From NCBI GenBank assembly GCA_013298485.1, contig JAAFHS010000042.1:1-10477 (forward strand): a stretch of 10,477 nt of DNA, written 5' to 3'. Source of the stretch: Rhodobacterales bacterium. GTDB lineage: Bacteria; Pseudomonadota; Alphaproteobacteria; Rhodobacterales; Rhodobacteraceae. Made by a program: the position numbers and the translations under genes. This document shows, piece by piece, positions 1 to 7,467 of the stretch (position 1 is the first letter of the stretch; every line of letters starts with the position of its first letter). The notes under the pieces are model-generated. The model saw only the letters and a list, made by a program, of their open reading frames with translations. It had not been told where the DNA came from and made no database searches.

Positions 1-1
1 C

Positions 2-2140
2 CCCGCCAATGCCGACAGCCGCCCCCGTCACTCTGTGGCCGCGACCGACATGGCAAACCTTGCGGCTGTCTTTTCCGGCCTTGTCGGGGTCGATATCGCC
101 ACGACCGACCTTCTGGAACTGATGGGGCGCGAGGCCGCCGCCGATACGCCGTCGATCAGGATGCTGGCCGCCGCGATGACGGCGTCAGGTCTGCCGACGC
201 AGGTCCGCAAACTGCGCCATCCCGGCGCGGATGTCTGGCCCGCGCTGGCCGAGATGAACTATGGTGCCACCGTTCTGGTGCTGGCCCAGGGCGATGACCA
301 CCTTGTCATCTATGATCCCGCCGCCCCCGACATGCGTGGCGAGGTGACGCTGGATGTGTTCCGCGCCGTCTATGCCGGGCAGATTTTGCGCGCCACGCTT
401 TCCGTTGACGCCCTGCAGGATCGTCACAGCGATACCCCCGCCGCATCACACTGGTTCTGGGGCGAATTCGCGCATCACCGCCGCGCCTTTGCCGAGGTGA
501 CCGCCGGGTCGCTGGTGGCGAACCTGCTGGCCGTGTCGGTCGCACTCTTTTCCCTGCAGGTCTATGACCGCGTGATCCCGCATCAATCCGAACCCACGCT
601 GTGGGTGCTGGCCATCGGCGCGTTTCTGGCCATCATTCTGGAAGGCGTGCTGAAACTGGCACGCTCCAGCCTGATGGATCTCAGCGGGCGGCGGATCGAG
701 TTGTCGGTGCAGACCCGCCTGATGCAGCGCCTGCTCTACATGCGTGCCGCGCCGGGGGAACGCAAACCCAGTCAGCTTTTCGCCGCGATGCGCGATTTCG
801 GATCGGTCCGGGAATTCTTTTCCGCCTCTACCATCGGCACATTGACCGACCTGCCCTTCATCCTGATTTTCCTCGCCCTTGTCGCCTCGATCGGCGGCAA
901 TCTTGTCTGGGTGCTGATCGCCGGCGGCCTTCTGATGGTGCTGCCGGGGCTTCTGTTCCAGAAACGCATCGTCGCCCTGACCATGGCCACCCAAGGCGCC
1001 AGCACCCGCGCCGGGCGCATGCTGTATGAGGCGATCTATGAACAGGAAACCCTGACCACGACCCGCGGCGAAGATCGCGTCGCGCGCATCTGGGGCGAAC
1101 TTGTGGCTCTGACATCGCTGAAAACATCTGAACAGCGCGAATTGACCGCCATGCTGGGCTACTGGGCGCAGGGCGTGCAGCAGATCACTTATGTGACCGC
1201 CGTCGTGGTCGGCACCTATCTTGTCTTTGCAGGCCAGTTCACCGTCGGCACGATCATCGCCATCGGCATCCTGACCAGCCGCACTCTTGGCCCGCTGTCC
1301 GCACTGTCGGCCACCATGGCGCGCTGGTCCAACACCAAGGCCGCCCTCATCGCCCTTGATGCCGTCGCGAACGCACGCCAGGCCGAAGAGACGGGCCGCA
1401 CCTATCTGCGGCGCGAGAAACTGGCAGGCGCGTTTGAAATCAGCGGGCTTGATTTCCGCTACGATCCGAAGGCCGCCCCGACACTCGATATCGCCGCACT
1501 GGCGATTCCGGCCGGGCAGCACGTGGCCGTTCTGGGGGCCAATGGATCTGGAAAATCGACCCTGTTAAGGCTGTTGGCGGGTCTTTATGAGCCGAATGCC
1601 GGTCGCGTGATGATCGACGGCGTTGATATCGCGCAGGTGCATCCCCGCGATATCCGGCGCGGCATCGGCTATCTGGGCCAGGACGTGCGCCTGTTTGCCG
1701 GCACCATCCGCGACAATCTGAACATGACGCAGCTGGAACGCGACGATGACCGCCTGCTCGCCGCCCTTGATTTCGCAGGTCTGGGGCAAACCGTACGTGC
1801 CCATCCCCTGGGGCTTGATCTGGAGATCAAGGAAATGGGCGAAGGCCTGTCCGTGGGCCAGCGCCAAAGCATCGGCTGGGCCCGCCTCTGGCTGCAGAAC
1901 CCCGCCGTCGCGATCCTGGATGAGCCGACCGCCGCACTGGACCAGACGCTGGAGGCGACGATGGTCAGCCGCCTGCACACATGGCTCGATGGGCGCACCG
2001 CGATCATCGCCACGCACCGCGTCCCGATCCTGCAGCTGACGACACGCACGCTGATCCTGCAGAATGGGCGCATGGCGGTGGACGGGCCGCGTGACGCTGT
2101 CCTCGCTCATCTGAGCAAAGCGCAGGGGGCGGGCAAATGA
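2..2140 (+). CDS. Type I secretion ABC permease/ATPase, LapB/LssB-like (start unresolved)
   Basis: Inner-membrane exporter that would use ATP to drive a large substrate, typically an RTX-type adhesin or protease, through a type I channel. The frame is open from base 2. GTG at 35 is the first start-like codon but has no visible Shine-Dalgarno, so the true start may lie upstream. Numbering from that GTG (701 aa): a C39-peptidase-like domain at about 10-125, with a degenerate DDHLVIYD segment and probably no protease activity; an ABC membrane domain at about 150-440; then the nucleotide-binding domain. Walker A is GANGSGKS (501-508), signature LSVGQ (605-609, where LSGGQ is usual), Walker B VAILDE (625-630) and the H-loop His 661. 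The stop overlaps the next gene by ATGA, which indicates coupling with the adaptor. The substrate gene is not in the window. Family assignment is strong; the LapB subtype is inferred from the C39-like domain and the partner. Confidence 0.9.
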   Translation, partial: PANADSRPRHSVAATDMANLAAVFSGLVGVDIATTDLLELMGREAAADTPSIRMLAAAMTASGLPTQVRKLRHPGADVWPALAEMNYGATVLVLAQGDDHLVIYDPAAPDMRGEVTLDVFRAVYAGQILRATLSVDALQDRHSDTPAASHWFWGEFAHHRRAFAEVTAGSLVANLLAVSVALFSLQVYDRVIPHQSEPTLWVLAIGAFLAIILEGVLKLARSSLMDLSGRRIELSVQTRLMQRLLYMRAAPGERKPSQLFAAMRDFGSVREFFSASTIGTLTDLPFILIFLALVASIGGNLVWVLIAGGLLMVLPGLLFQKRIVALTMATQGASTRAGRMLYEAIYEQETLTTTRGEDRVARIWGELVALTSLKTSEQRELTAMLGYWAQGVQQITYVTAVVVGTYLVFAGQFTVGTIIAIGILTSRTLGPLSALSATMARWSNTKAALIALDAVANARQAEETGRTYLRREKLAGAFEISGLDFRYDPKAAPTLDIAALAIPAGQHVAVLGANGSGKSTLLRLLAGLYEPNAGRVMIDGVDIAQVHPRDIRRGIGYLGQDVRLFAGTIRDNLNMTQLERDDDRLLAALDFAGLGQTVRAHPLGLDLEIKEMGEGLSVGQRQSIGWARLWLQNPAVAILDEPTAALDQTLEATMVSRLHTWLDGRTAIIATHRVPILQLTTRTLILQNGRMAVDGPRDAVLAHLSKAQGAGK

Positions 2141-3312
2141 CGACCTATGACCATTCATTCGAAGACCGCGGTCGCGGCCCCAGCCTGACGATCTGGATGA
2201 TCGGCCTGTCGCTGGTGGTTTTCCTGCTTTGGGCCGCTTTCGCCTTTGTCGATGAAATCGTGCGCGCGCCGGGGCAGGTTGTGCCGTCCTCCCGCCCGCA
2301 GATCATCCAGAACCTCGAAGGTGGTATCCTGGCCGAACTGACCGTCGCCGAAGGCGATATCGTCGAACCGGGCCAGATGCTCGCCCGTCTTTATGGCACG
2401 CAGTATCAGGCCGCCGTTGACGATCTGTCTGATCAGATCGCCGCCCTTGAAATCCGCCGTCTGCGGCTTGAGGCGGAATTGGCAGGCGACGCAGATTTCA
2501 CCGTTCCCGATCAATGGGCATCGCGCGTGCCCGATATCGTCGCATCGGAAAAATCCCTGCTGACCGCACGCCAGACCGAATTTCGCGCCCGCAAGGATGG
2601 CGCCGGGGCCGTGTTGGACCAGGCCCGGCAGGAGCTGGACCTGATGGAGCGGATGCTGGAACAGGAGGTCGTCCCCCTGATCGAGGTGACCCGCGCGCGC
2701 AAGGCGTTCAGCGATGCCGAGGCGCAGCTCGCAAATGCGGTCGGCCAGACCGAACTGGAACGCGCCAGCGATTATGCCGAAGTGCAGACCGAACTCGCCT
2801 CCCTGCGTCAGCGCCTGAAACAGGGCGAGGATCAGCTGGACCGCACCGTGCTGATGGCCCCCATGCGCGGCGTCGTGAACAAGGTCAGCGTGACCACCAT
2901 CGGCGGCGTCGTCCGCCCGGGCGAAGAGATCATGCAGATCATCCCTCTTGATGACGAATTGTTCGTCGAGGCGAAGGTCGCGCCGCAGGACATCGCCTCC
3001 GTTCTGGTGGGGCAGGAGGCGACGGTGAAACTGTCGGCCTATGACTACACGATCTACGGCACGTTGCCTGCGACGGTGCAGTTCGTCTCTGCCGATACCT
3101 TTACCGATGAACGCTCCCGCGCGCAGGATGGCGATCCGCATTACAAAGTCACGCTCAGCGTCGATCTCACGCAACTGACCGACCGGCAGCGCGGCCTTGA
3201 AATCCGCCCCGGCATGCAGGCAACGGTAGAGTTGCAGACCGGCAGCAAGACCATCCTCGCCTACCTGACCAAGCCGCTCTACAAAAGCACCGAGGCGTTC
3301 AGCGAACGTTAA
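2137..3312 (+). CDS. HlyD-family type I secretion periplasmic adaptor (LapC-like)
   Basis: Membrane-fusion protein linking the ABC exporter to an outer-membrane TolC-type channel. The 391-aa product has a short cytoplasmic N-terminus and one membrane helix at about 17-40. A first lipoyl/barrel-sandwich half follows (about 50-88, containing IIQNLEGGILAELTVAEGD), then a long charged, Gln/Glu/Leu-rich coiled coil (about 95-240). The second half-motif (MAPMRGVVNKVSV) follows, then beta-barrel segments. The C-terminal RPGMQATVEL...YLTKPLY is characteristic of HlyD-type adaptors. The ATG lies inside the ATGA overlap with the exporter stop, preceded by a G-rich stretch (GGGGGCGGG). Length is normal for the family, somewhat shorter than E. 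coli HlyD. No TolC homologue is in view, so the third component must be encoded elsewhere. Confidence 0.93.
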   Translation: MTTYDHSFEDRGRGPSLTIWMIGLSLVVFLLWAAFAFVDEIVRAPGQVVPSSRPQIIQNLEGGILAELTVAEGDIVEPGQMLARLYGTQYQAAVDDLSDQIAALEIRRLRLEAELAGDADFTVPDQWASRVPDIVASEKSLLTARQTEFRARKDGAGAVLDQARQELDLMERMLEQEVVPLIEVTRARKAFSDAEAQLANAVGQTELERASDYAEVQTELASLRQRLKQGEDQLDRTVLMAPMRGVVNKVSVTTIGGVVRPGEEIMQIIPLDDELFVEAKVAPQDIASVLVGQEATVKLSAYDYTIYGTLPATVQFVSADTFTDERSRAQDGDPHYKVTLSVDLTQLTDRQRGLEIRPGMQATVELQTGSKTILAYLTKPLYKSTEAFSER

Positions 3313-3430
3313 AAGACGTCTCAAAGCCGCAGTTTTTGCAACCTGTTGCACGCGGTGTGCCGCAAAACTTTACCCCTTCTTCACGCCCGGCACCTAAGGT
3401 CGATCTCGGGTGTTGAAAACAGGTGTGGGA

Positions 3431-4276
3431 ATGGCCGGGCAAGGGAATGCCGCGCCAGTCATCATCAAGCGGAAGAAGGTCATTCAGGGCGGCGGCCATC
3501 ACGGTGGGGCGTGGAAGGTGGCCTATGCTGATTTCGTGACGGCCATGATGGCCTTCTTCATGCTGATGTGGCTGCTGAACGCGACAACGGAAAAACAGCG
3601 CAAGGGCATTGCGGATTACTTCAATCCGACGATTCCGGTGAACCGCATTTCGGGCGGCGGCGACGGGGCCTTTGGTGGCAATTCGGTCTTCACCGAAGAA
3701 ACCCTGTCACAGACGGGCACCGGGGCCACGCTGTCGCAACCGACGGATGCGGATCGCGCACGGGGTGATACGGGCACCGATGCATCCGATGCCGAAGGGG
3801 CCGCCGCCGCGCAGGAACTGGCTGCGGTGGAACAGAACCTGCTGGCGCGCGGGGGCGAAAGCATGACGATGGAGCAGCTGTTGCGCCATGTCGTGACCCG
3901 CGTGACGGACGAAGGGCTGGTGATTGAGCTGTTCGATCTGCCCGATGCGCCATTGTTTGTCGGCGATACGGCCGAGATGTCGGATCAGGGCCAGGCACTG
4001 GTCGCGATGCTGGCCGAGGTTCTGGCCATTTCCACGAACGAAATCGCGCTGAACGGCTATGTCCGCGCGCATCCCATCACCCTGATCGACAACCCGGTCT
4101 GGCCCCTGTCTGCCGACCGGGCACAGGCCCTGCGCGTCACGCTGGAAGGGCAGGATATGCCCGCCGCCCGGATGCAGCGCGTGACAGGTTATGCCGACCG
4201 CAAGCCCGCGACCACCGATCCCACGGCCATCCGCAACAACCGGATAGAAATCGTCCTGCTGCGGCGCGACAGGTAG
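3431..4276 (+). CDS. motB: Flagellar motor stator protein MotB
   Basis: Stator subunit that conducts protons with MotA and anchors the stator to peptidoglycan. From ATG 3431 the product is 281 aa. It has a basic N-terminus (VIIKRKK) and the typical HHGGAWKVAYADFVTAMMAF block. Asp34 in YADF corresponds to the essential proton-binding Asp32 of E. coli MotB. A single membrane helix covers about 31-49. An Ala/Gly/Glu-rich linker leads to an OmpA-like peptidoglycan-binding domain (about 140-275) ending in RNNRIEIVLLRR. ATG 3431 has AGGTG five bases upstream and gives the usual MotB N-terminus. An in-frame GTG at 3410, with AAGG ten bases upstream, would add seven residues and cannot be excluded. 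It lies 118 nt after the secretion operon. motA is not in the window. Confidence 0.95.
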   Translation: MAGQGNAAPVIIKRKKVIQGGGHHGGAWKVAYADFVTAMMAFFMLMWLLNATTEKQRKGIADYFNPTIPVNRISGGGDGAFGGNSVFTEETLSQTGTGATLSQPTDADRARGDTGTDASDAEGAAAAQELAAVEQNLLARGGESMTMEQLLRHVVTRVTDEGLVIELFDLPDAPLFVGDTAEMSDQGQALVAMLAEVLAISTNEIALNGYVRAHPITLIDNPVWPLSADRAQALRVTLEGQDMPAARMQRVTGYADRKPATTDPTAIRNNRIEIVLLRRDR

Positions 4277-4356
4277 CCCCGCCATGCCCCGATGGCCAGG
4301 CTGTCGCACTGGGAAAGCTGCAGGCCCCGGTATTCGGATTTCTCCGAACTGTTGAC

Positions 4357-4404
4357 GAAAGGCACCTCCCTCCCCCCCTTGTGGGGGAGGGTTGGGGTGG
4401 GGGG
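4357..4404 (+). repeat. G-rich intergenic repeat, copy 1 (left arm of the inverted pair)
   Basis: A 48-nt arm beginning GAAAGGCACCTCCC. It contains a perfect 9-bp hairpin (CCCTCCCCC at 4368-4376 against GGGGGAGGG at 4383-4391, loop of six) followed by more G runs to 4404. It matches the reverse complement of copy 2 at roughly 41 of 48 positions by hand alignment. It also shares GGCAC-TTCCC/CTCCC, the hairpin and a GGGTGGGGGGAT(G/A)CGG tail (to 4410) with copy 3 near 9650. This looks like a REP/BIME-type dispersed repeat, but the family name is not established here. Confidence 0.85.
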
Positions 4405-4426
4405 ATGCGGAACATCGGTTGAAAGA

Positions 4427-4474
4427 CCCCCCTCTCCGGCCCTCCCCCACAGCGGGGGGAGGGAGGTACCTTTC
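4427..4474 (-). repeat. G-rich intergenic repeat, copy 2 (inverted arm)
   Basis: Inverted partner of copy 1, separated from it by 22 nt. Read on the minus strand it begins GAAAGGTACCTCCC and has the same 9-bp hairpin (4440-4448 with 4455-4463, loop of six), so the C/T difference in the lead-in is the main change there. Together the two copies can form one long foldback or cruciform (4357-4474), or two small separate hairpins. The tail differs (GGAGAG where copy 1 has GGGGTG), which breaks the G-runs. Confidence 0.85.
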
Positions 4475-4618
4475 ACCCACATGTCACCACATCTCGGAGA
4501 AGGCCGGGTACTCACGGGCCCCACAGCCCTCCGTATGCGATAACCGCTGCTCATGGACGAAAGCAGGCCTTGGGGTCGGGCGGTCCGTGAACAGGCCGAA
4601 TAGGTCAATTTTGAACCA

Positions 4619-4633
4619 TTAGGGTGGTGTTAA
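4619..4633 (+). promoter_or_regulatory. CtrA-like box upstream of flgE
   Basis: TTAG-N7-TTAA matches the alphaproteobacterial CtrA full site TTAA-N7-TTAA at 7 of 8 fixed positions. It lies 59 nt before the flgE ATG. CtrA is known to control flagellar genes in several alphaproteobacteria including Rhodobacterales, so the placement is sensible. The site has one mismatch, no clear -10 box follows it, and binding is only inferred. Confidence 0.4.
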
Positions 4634-4692
4634 GGGCGCAGGGTGCAGGTTTGCCGCAACATAAGGTCGCAAGCGCAGAAAGGTGCCATACG

Positions 4693-5997
4693 ATGACCAT
4701 TTCCTCTTCGCTGAATGCGGGGGTTGCAGGCTTGAATGCCAATGCCACAAGGCTGGCCACGATTGCCGACAACATCGCCAATTCCGGGACATATGGCTAC
4801 AAACGGGCGTCAGCCGAATTTGAAAGCATGGTCATCACCAATGGCGCACGGGCCGGGGTCTATTCGGCGGGCGGGGTGCGTGCCTCCACCTCGCGGCTGA
4901 TCGACGAACGCGGTGCGCTCGTGGGCACGGCCAATGCGCTCGACCTTGCGATTTCCGGGCGCGGCATGCTGCCCGTCACCCAGTCGGTCAGCGTGGGCAC
5001 CCAAGGCGATCAGCCACTGATGATGACCACAACCGGGGCCTTCCGCCCTGATGCCGAAGGCGTGCTGCGCACCGACTCAGGGCTTGTGCTGCTGGGCTGG
5101 CCCGCCAATGCCGATGGCACCATCCCGACAAATGCCCGCGACACTTTGGGCGGTCTGCGCCCCGTGGTAATCAACGCCAACCAGCAGGCGGGCGATCCGA
5201 CAACCGTGATGAGCCTTGGTGTCAACCTGCCCGCTACCCAGACCCAGGCCGGGGCCACCGGCGGGCCGCTGCCCCTGTCGGTCGAATATTTCGGCAACCT
5301 TGGCACCTCCGAATCCCTTGATGTCAGCTTTACGCCCATCGTGCCAGCCACGGGTGCCTCCAACAGCTGGACGATGGAGATCCGTGACAGCGCCCAGGGT
5401 GGGGCCGTGATCGGGGAATATACCCTGACCTTCGACACTACGCGCGGGGCGGGCGGCACGCTCGCCTCGGTCACCACGATGTCGGGCGGGGCCTATAACG
5501 CGGCGGATGGCACGCTTGCGCTGACGGTCGCGGGCGGGCCGCTGACAGTAACGATCGGGCGCACCGGTGATCCGAACGGGTTGACGCAGCTGTCCGATAC
5601 ATTCTCGCCCACCGCGATTTCCAAGGATGGCTCGCCCGTCGGCAACCTGACGGCGGTCGAGGTGGATGAAAACGGCTTCATCTCGGCCACCTATGACACC
5701 GGCTTCATCCGCCGCATCTATCAGATCCCGCTCGTCGATGTGCCCAATCCCAACGGGCTTCTGGCCCTGAACAACCAGACCTTCCAGGTCTCGCCCCAGT
5801 CAGGCTCGTTCTTTCTGTGGGATGCGGGCGATGGCCCGACCGGCGCGGTTGTGGGCTTTGCCCGCGAAGGCTCCACCACCGATGTCGCGGCCGAACTCAC
5901 CGCGCTGATCCAGACGCAGCGCGCCTATTCCTCCAACGCCAAGGTGATCCAGACGGTCGACGAAATGCTGCAGGAAACCACCAACATCATCCGATAG
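4693..5997 (+). CDS. flgE: Flagellar hook protein FlgE
   Basis: Monomer of the extracellular hook, the universal joint between rod and filament, exported by the flagellar type III apparatus. The product is 434 aa. The N-terminal rod/hook signature (SSLNAGVAGLNANATRLATI then ADNIANSGTYGYKRAS, about 4-40) and the C-terminal helix (about 395-434, LIQTQRAYSSNAKVIQTVDE) form the axial coiled-coil core. Between them is a Thr/Gly/Ala-rich variable domain and the LTQLSDTFSPTAISKDG...VGNLTAVEVDENG segment typical of FlgE rather than FlgF or FlgG. ATG 4693 is chosen over an in-frame GTG at 4624: it begins the conserved N-terminus and has AAAGG nine bases upstream. As expected for export by this route, no Sec signal is seen. 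First gene of the flgE-flgK-flgL-flgI run. Confidence 0.95.
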   Translation: MTISSSLNAGVAGLNANATRLATIADNIANSGTYGYKRASAEFESMVITNGARAGVYSAGGVRASTSRLIDERGALVGTANALDLAISGRGMLPVTQSVSVGTQGDQPLMMTTTGAFRPDAEGVLRTDSGLVLLGWPANADGTIPTNARDTLGGLRPVVINANQQAGDPTTVMSLGVNLPATQTQAGATGGPLPLSVEYFGNLGTSESLDVSFTPIVPATGASNSWTMEIRDSAQGGAVIGEYTLTFDTTRGAGGTLASVTTMSGGAYNAADGTLALTVAGGPLTVTIGRTGDPNGLTQLSDTFSPTAISKDGSPVGNLTAVEVDENGFISATYDTGFIRRIYQIPLVDVPNPNGLLALNNQTFQVSPQSGSFFLWDAGDGPTGAVVGFAREGSTTDVAAELTALIQTQRAYSSNAKVIQTVDEMLQETTNIIR

Positions 5998-6006
5998 GGG
6001 TGGCAA

Positions 6007-7464
6007 ATGAGCATTTCTGCCACCCTGACCAGTGCGCTGTCCGGCCTTGGTGCGGCTGCCAAGGCGGCAGAACTGGTGTCGAACAATGTGGCCAACGCCA
6101 CCAACCCGTCCTATGCGCGGCGCGAATTGCAGCTGGGCGCTCGGGTCGTGGGCACCACCGGGCAGGGCGTTGCCGTCATCGGCACCGACCGTGTCATCGA
6201 CCGCGCCCTGCTGTCGGACCGCCGCATTGCCGATGCGGGCGCGGGCGGGCGTGACGCCCTTCTGCGCTTTCAACGCGATCTGGAAGGCGTCATCGGCACT
6301 TCTGCCGATGCAGGCTCGATCAGTGGCCGCATCGCCAGCTTTGAAAGCGCCCTGGTGGAGGCCGCAAGCCGCCCCGACAGCGAGGCGCGCCTTGCCAATC
6401 TGCAGACCACCCTCGGTCAGGTCACCGCCGGTTTCGCCGCCGCGTCAGACAGCATCCAGCAGGCCCGCGCCCGGGCCGATGGCAAGATCGCGTCCGACGT
6501 GCGCCTGCTGAACGATACGCTGGTCAAGGTGCGGGACCTGAACGTGCTGATCCGCGCCGCCAAGGCCAGCGGCAATGACGCCGCAGGCCTGATGGATCAG
6601 CGCCAGAAACTGGTTGATGACATCGCCAGCATCGTGCCGATCCGCGAAATCGCCCGCGACAATGACCAGATCGCGCTGGTGACAGCGGGCGGTGCCACGC
6701 TGCTCGACGGCAAGCCTGCCATCTTTGGCTTCACCGCCACCAATACCATCACCGCCGATATGACCCTTGCCGCAGGCGGGTTGTCCGGCCTGACGCTGAA
6801 TGGCCGCCCCGTTGCCGTGAACGCCCCGCCCGGTGCCGTTGACGGCGGCACGCTCGCCGCCCATTTCGCCATCCGTGACGATCTGGGCGTCAGGGCCCAG
6901 GGCAGCCTTGATGCCGTCGCCCGCAATCTGGTGGAACGCCTTGAAGACCCCGCCCTGGATGCCACCCGCGCCCCCGGCAGCCCCGGCCTGCTGACCGATC
7001 AAGGTGCCCCCTTCAATCCGCTGGATGAGGTCGGCCTCTCCGCCCGCCTGTCCGTCAATCCCGCCGCCGACCCCGCCCAGGGCGGTGCCCTGTGGCGCTT
7101 TCGCGATGGCCTGGGTGCACTCACCCAAGGCCCCCCCGGCAACAGCACGCTGCTGTCCGCCCTGCACGGCGCACTGACCGCCCCGCGCGCCACCGCCACC
7201 GGCCCCTTTGCCAGCGGCCCCCGCAGCTTTGCCGCACTGACGGGCGATTTGTCATCGCTGACCGCATCTGCCCGAATCTCTGCCGAAAATGATCTGGGCT
7301 ATGCCCGCGCCCGCGCCGGCAGCCTGACCGAACTGCAGGCGGCCGCAGGTGTCGATACCGATCAGGAACTGCAGAAACTGCTGACGATCGAGCAATCCTA
7401 TGCCGCCAACGCCCGCGTCATCCGCACCGTGGATGACCTGATCCAGATCCTGATCGGACTTTAA
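6007..7464 (+). CDS. flgK: Flagellar hook-associated protein 1 FlgK
   Basis: First hook-filament junction protein, which caps the hook before FlgL and flagellin assemble. The product is 485 aa. The N-terminal signature SGLGAAAKAAELVSNNVANA...PSYARRE (about 12-40) is followed by a long helical region (about 80-210, including LMDQRQKLVDDIASIVPI, typical of FlgK). A variable Gly/Ala/Pro-rich middle follows, then the C-terminal helix LLTIEQSYAANARVIRTVDDL. AGGGG overlapping the flgE stop serves as ribosome binding site, nine bases after that gene, so the two are co-transcribed. The length is at the short end for FlgK. Confidence 0.94.
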   Translation: MSISATLTSALSGLGAAAKAAELVSNNVANATNPSYARRELQLGARVVGTTGQGVAVIGTDRVIDRALLSDRRIADAGAGGRDALLRFQRDLEGVIGTSADAGSISGRIASFESALVEAASRPDSEARLANLQTTLGQVTAGFAAASDSIQQARARADGKIASDVRLLNDTLVKVRDLNVLIRAAKASGNDAAGLMDQRQKLVDDIASIVPIREIARDNDQIALVTAGGATLLDGKPAIFGFTATNTITADMTLAAGGLSGLTLNGRPVAVNAPPGAVDGGTLAAHFAIRDDLGVRAQGSLDAVARNLVERLEDPALDATRAPGSPGLLTDQGAPFNPLDEVGLSARLSVNPAADPAQGGALWRFRDGLGALTQGPPGNSTLLSALHGALTAPRATATGPFASGPRSFAALTGDLSSLTASARISAENDLGYARARAGSLTELQAAAGVDTDQELQKLLTIEQSYAANARVIRTVDDLIQILIGL

Positions 7465-7467
7465 CCC

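Larger units (their letters stand above)
4277..4692. other. motB-flgE intergenic region, 416 nt
   Basis: Non-coding spacer much longer than the other gaps in the cluster. The first 80 bases hold only a small perfect hairpin (TTCGGA/TCCGAA, 4333-4348, loop of 4, no T-run). The centre (4357-4474) is a long inverted repeat described separately. From 4475 to about 4618 I see nothing beyond ordinary GC-rich sequence. The last 75 bases hold a CtrA-like site and the flgE ribosome binding site, so the flgE promoter probably lies there. Short open frames through the repeat, reading like SLPPLWGR, are translations of the repeat and not genes. Confidence 0.7.

Noticed and set aside
446..1522. Long open frame on the minus strand inside the ABC exporter gene
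   Set aside because: A shadow of the high-GC codon pattern of the real gene; the translation is His/Gln/Gly-rich, without recognisable domains or a ribosome binding site.
2155..3351. 398-codon minus-strand open frame opposite the HlyD-family gene
   Set aside because: Nearly coextensive antisense shadow; composition is typical of reversed GC-rich coding sequence, while the + strand product has all HlyD hallmarks.
3346..3374. TTGCAC-N17-TTTACC as a motB promoter
   Set aside because: Only three of six positions match in each box; not distinguishable from chance.
4333..4348. TTCGGA/TCCGAA hairpin after motB as an intrinsic terminator
   Set aside because: The stem is only six pairs and no T-run follows it.
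4292..4543. Short frames across the motB-flgE gap with SLPPLWGR-like peptides
   Set aside because: The peptides are translations of the G/C-rich repeat; the same string appears wherever a copy lies, in both orientations.
4640..4655. Sigma-54-like promoter (GG, ten bases, TTGC) upstream of flgE
   Set aside because: The -12 TTGC is good but the -24 element has only GG, and GG/GC pairs at this spacing are common in GC-rich DNA. The CtrA-like site is a better candidate.
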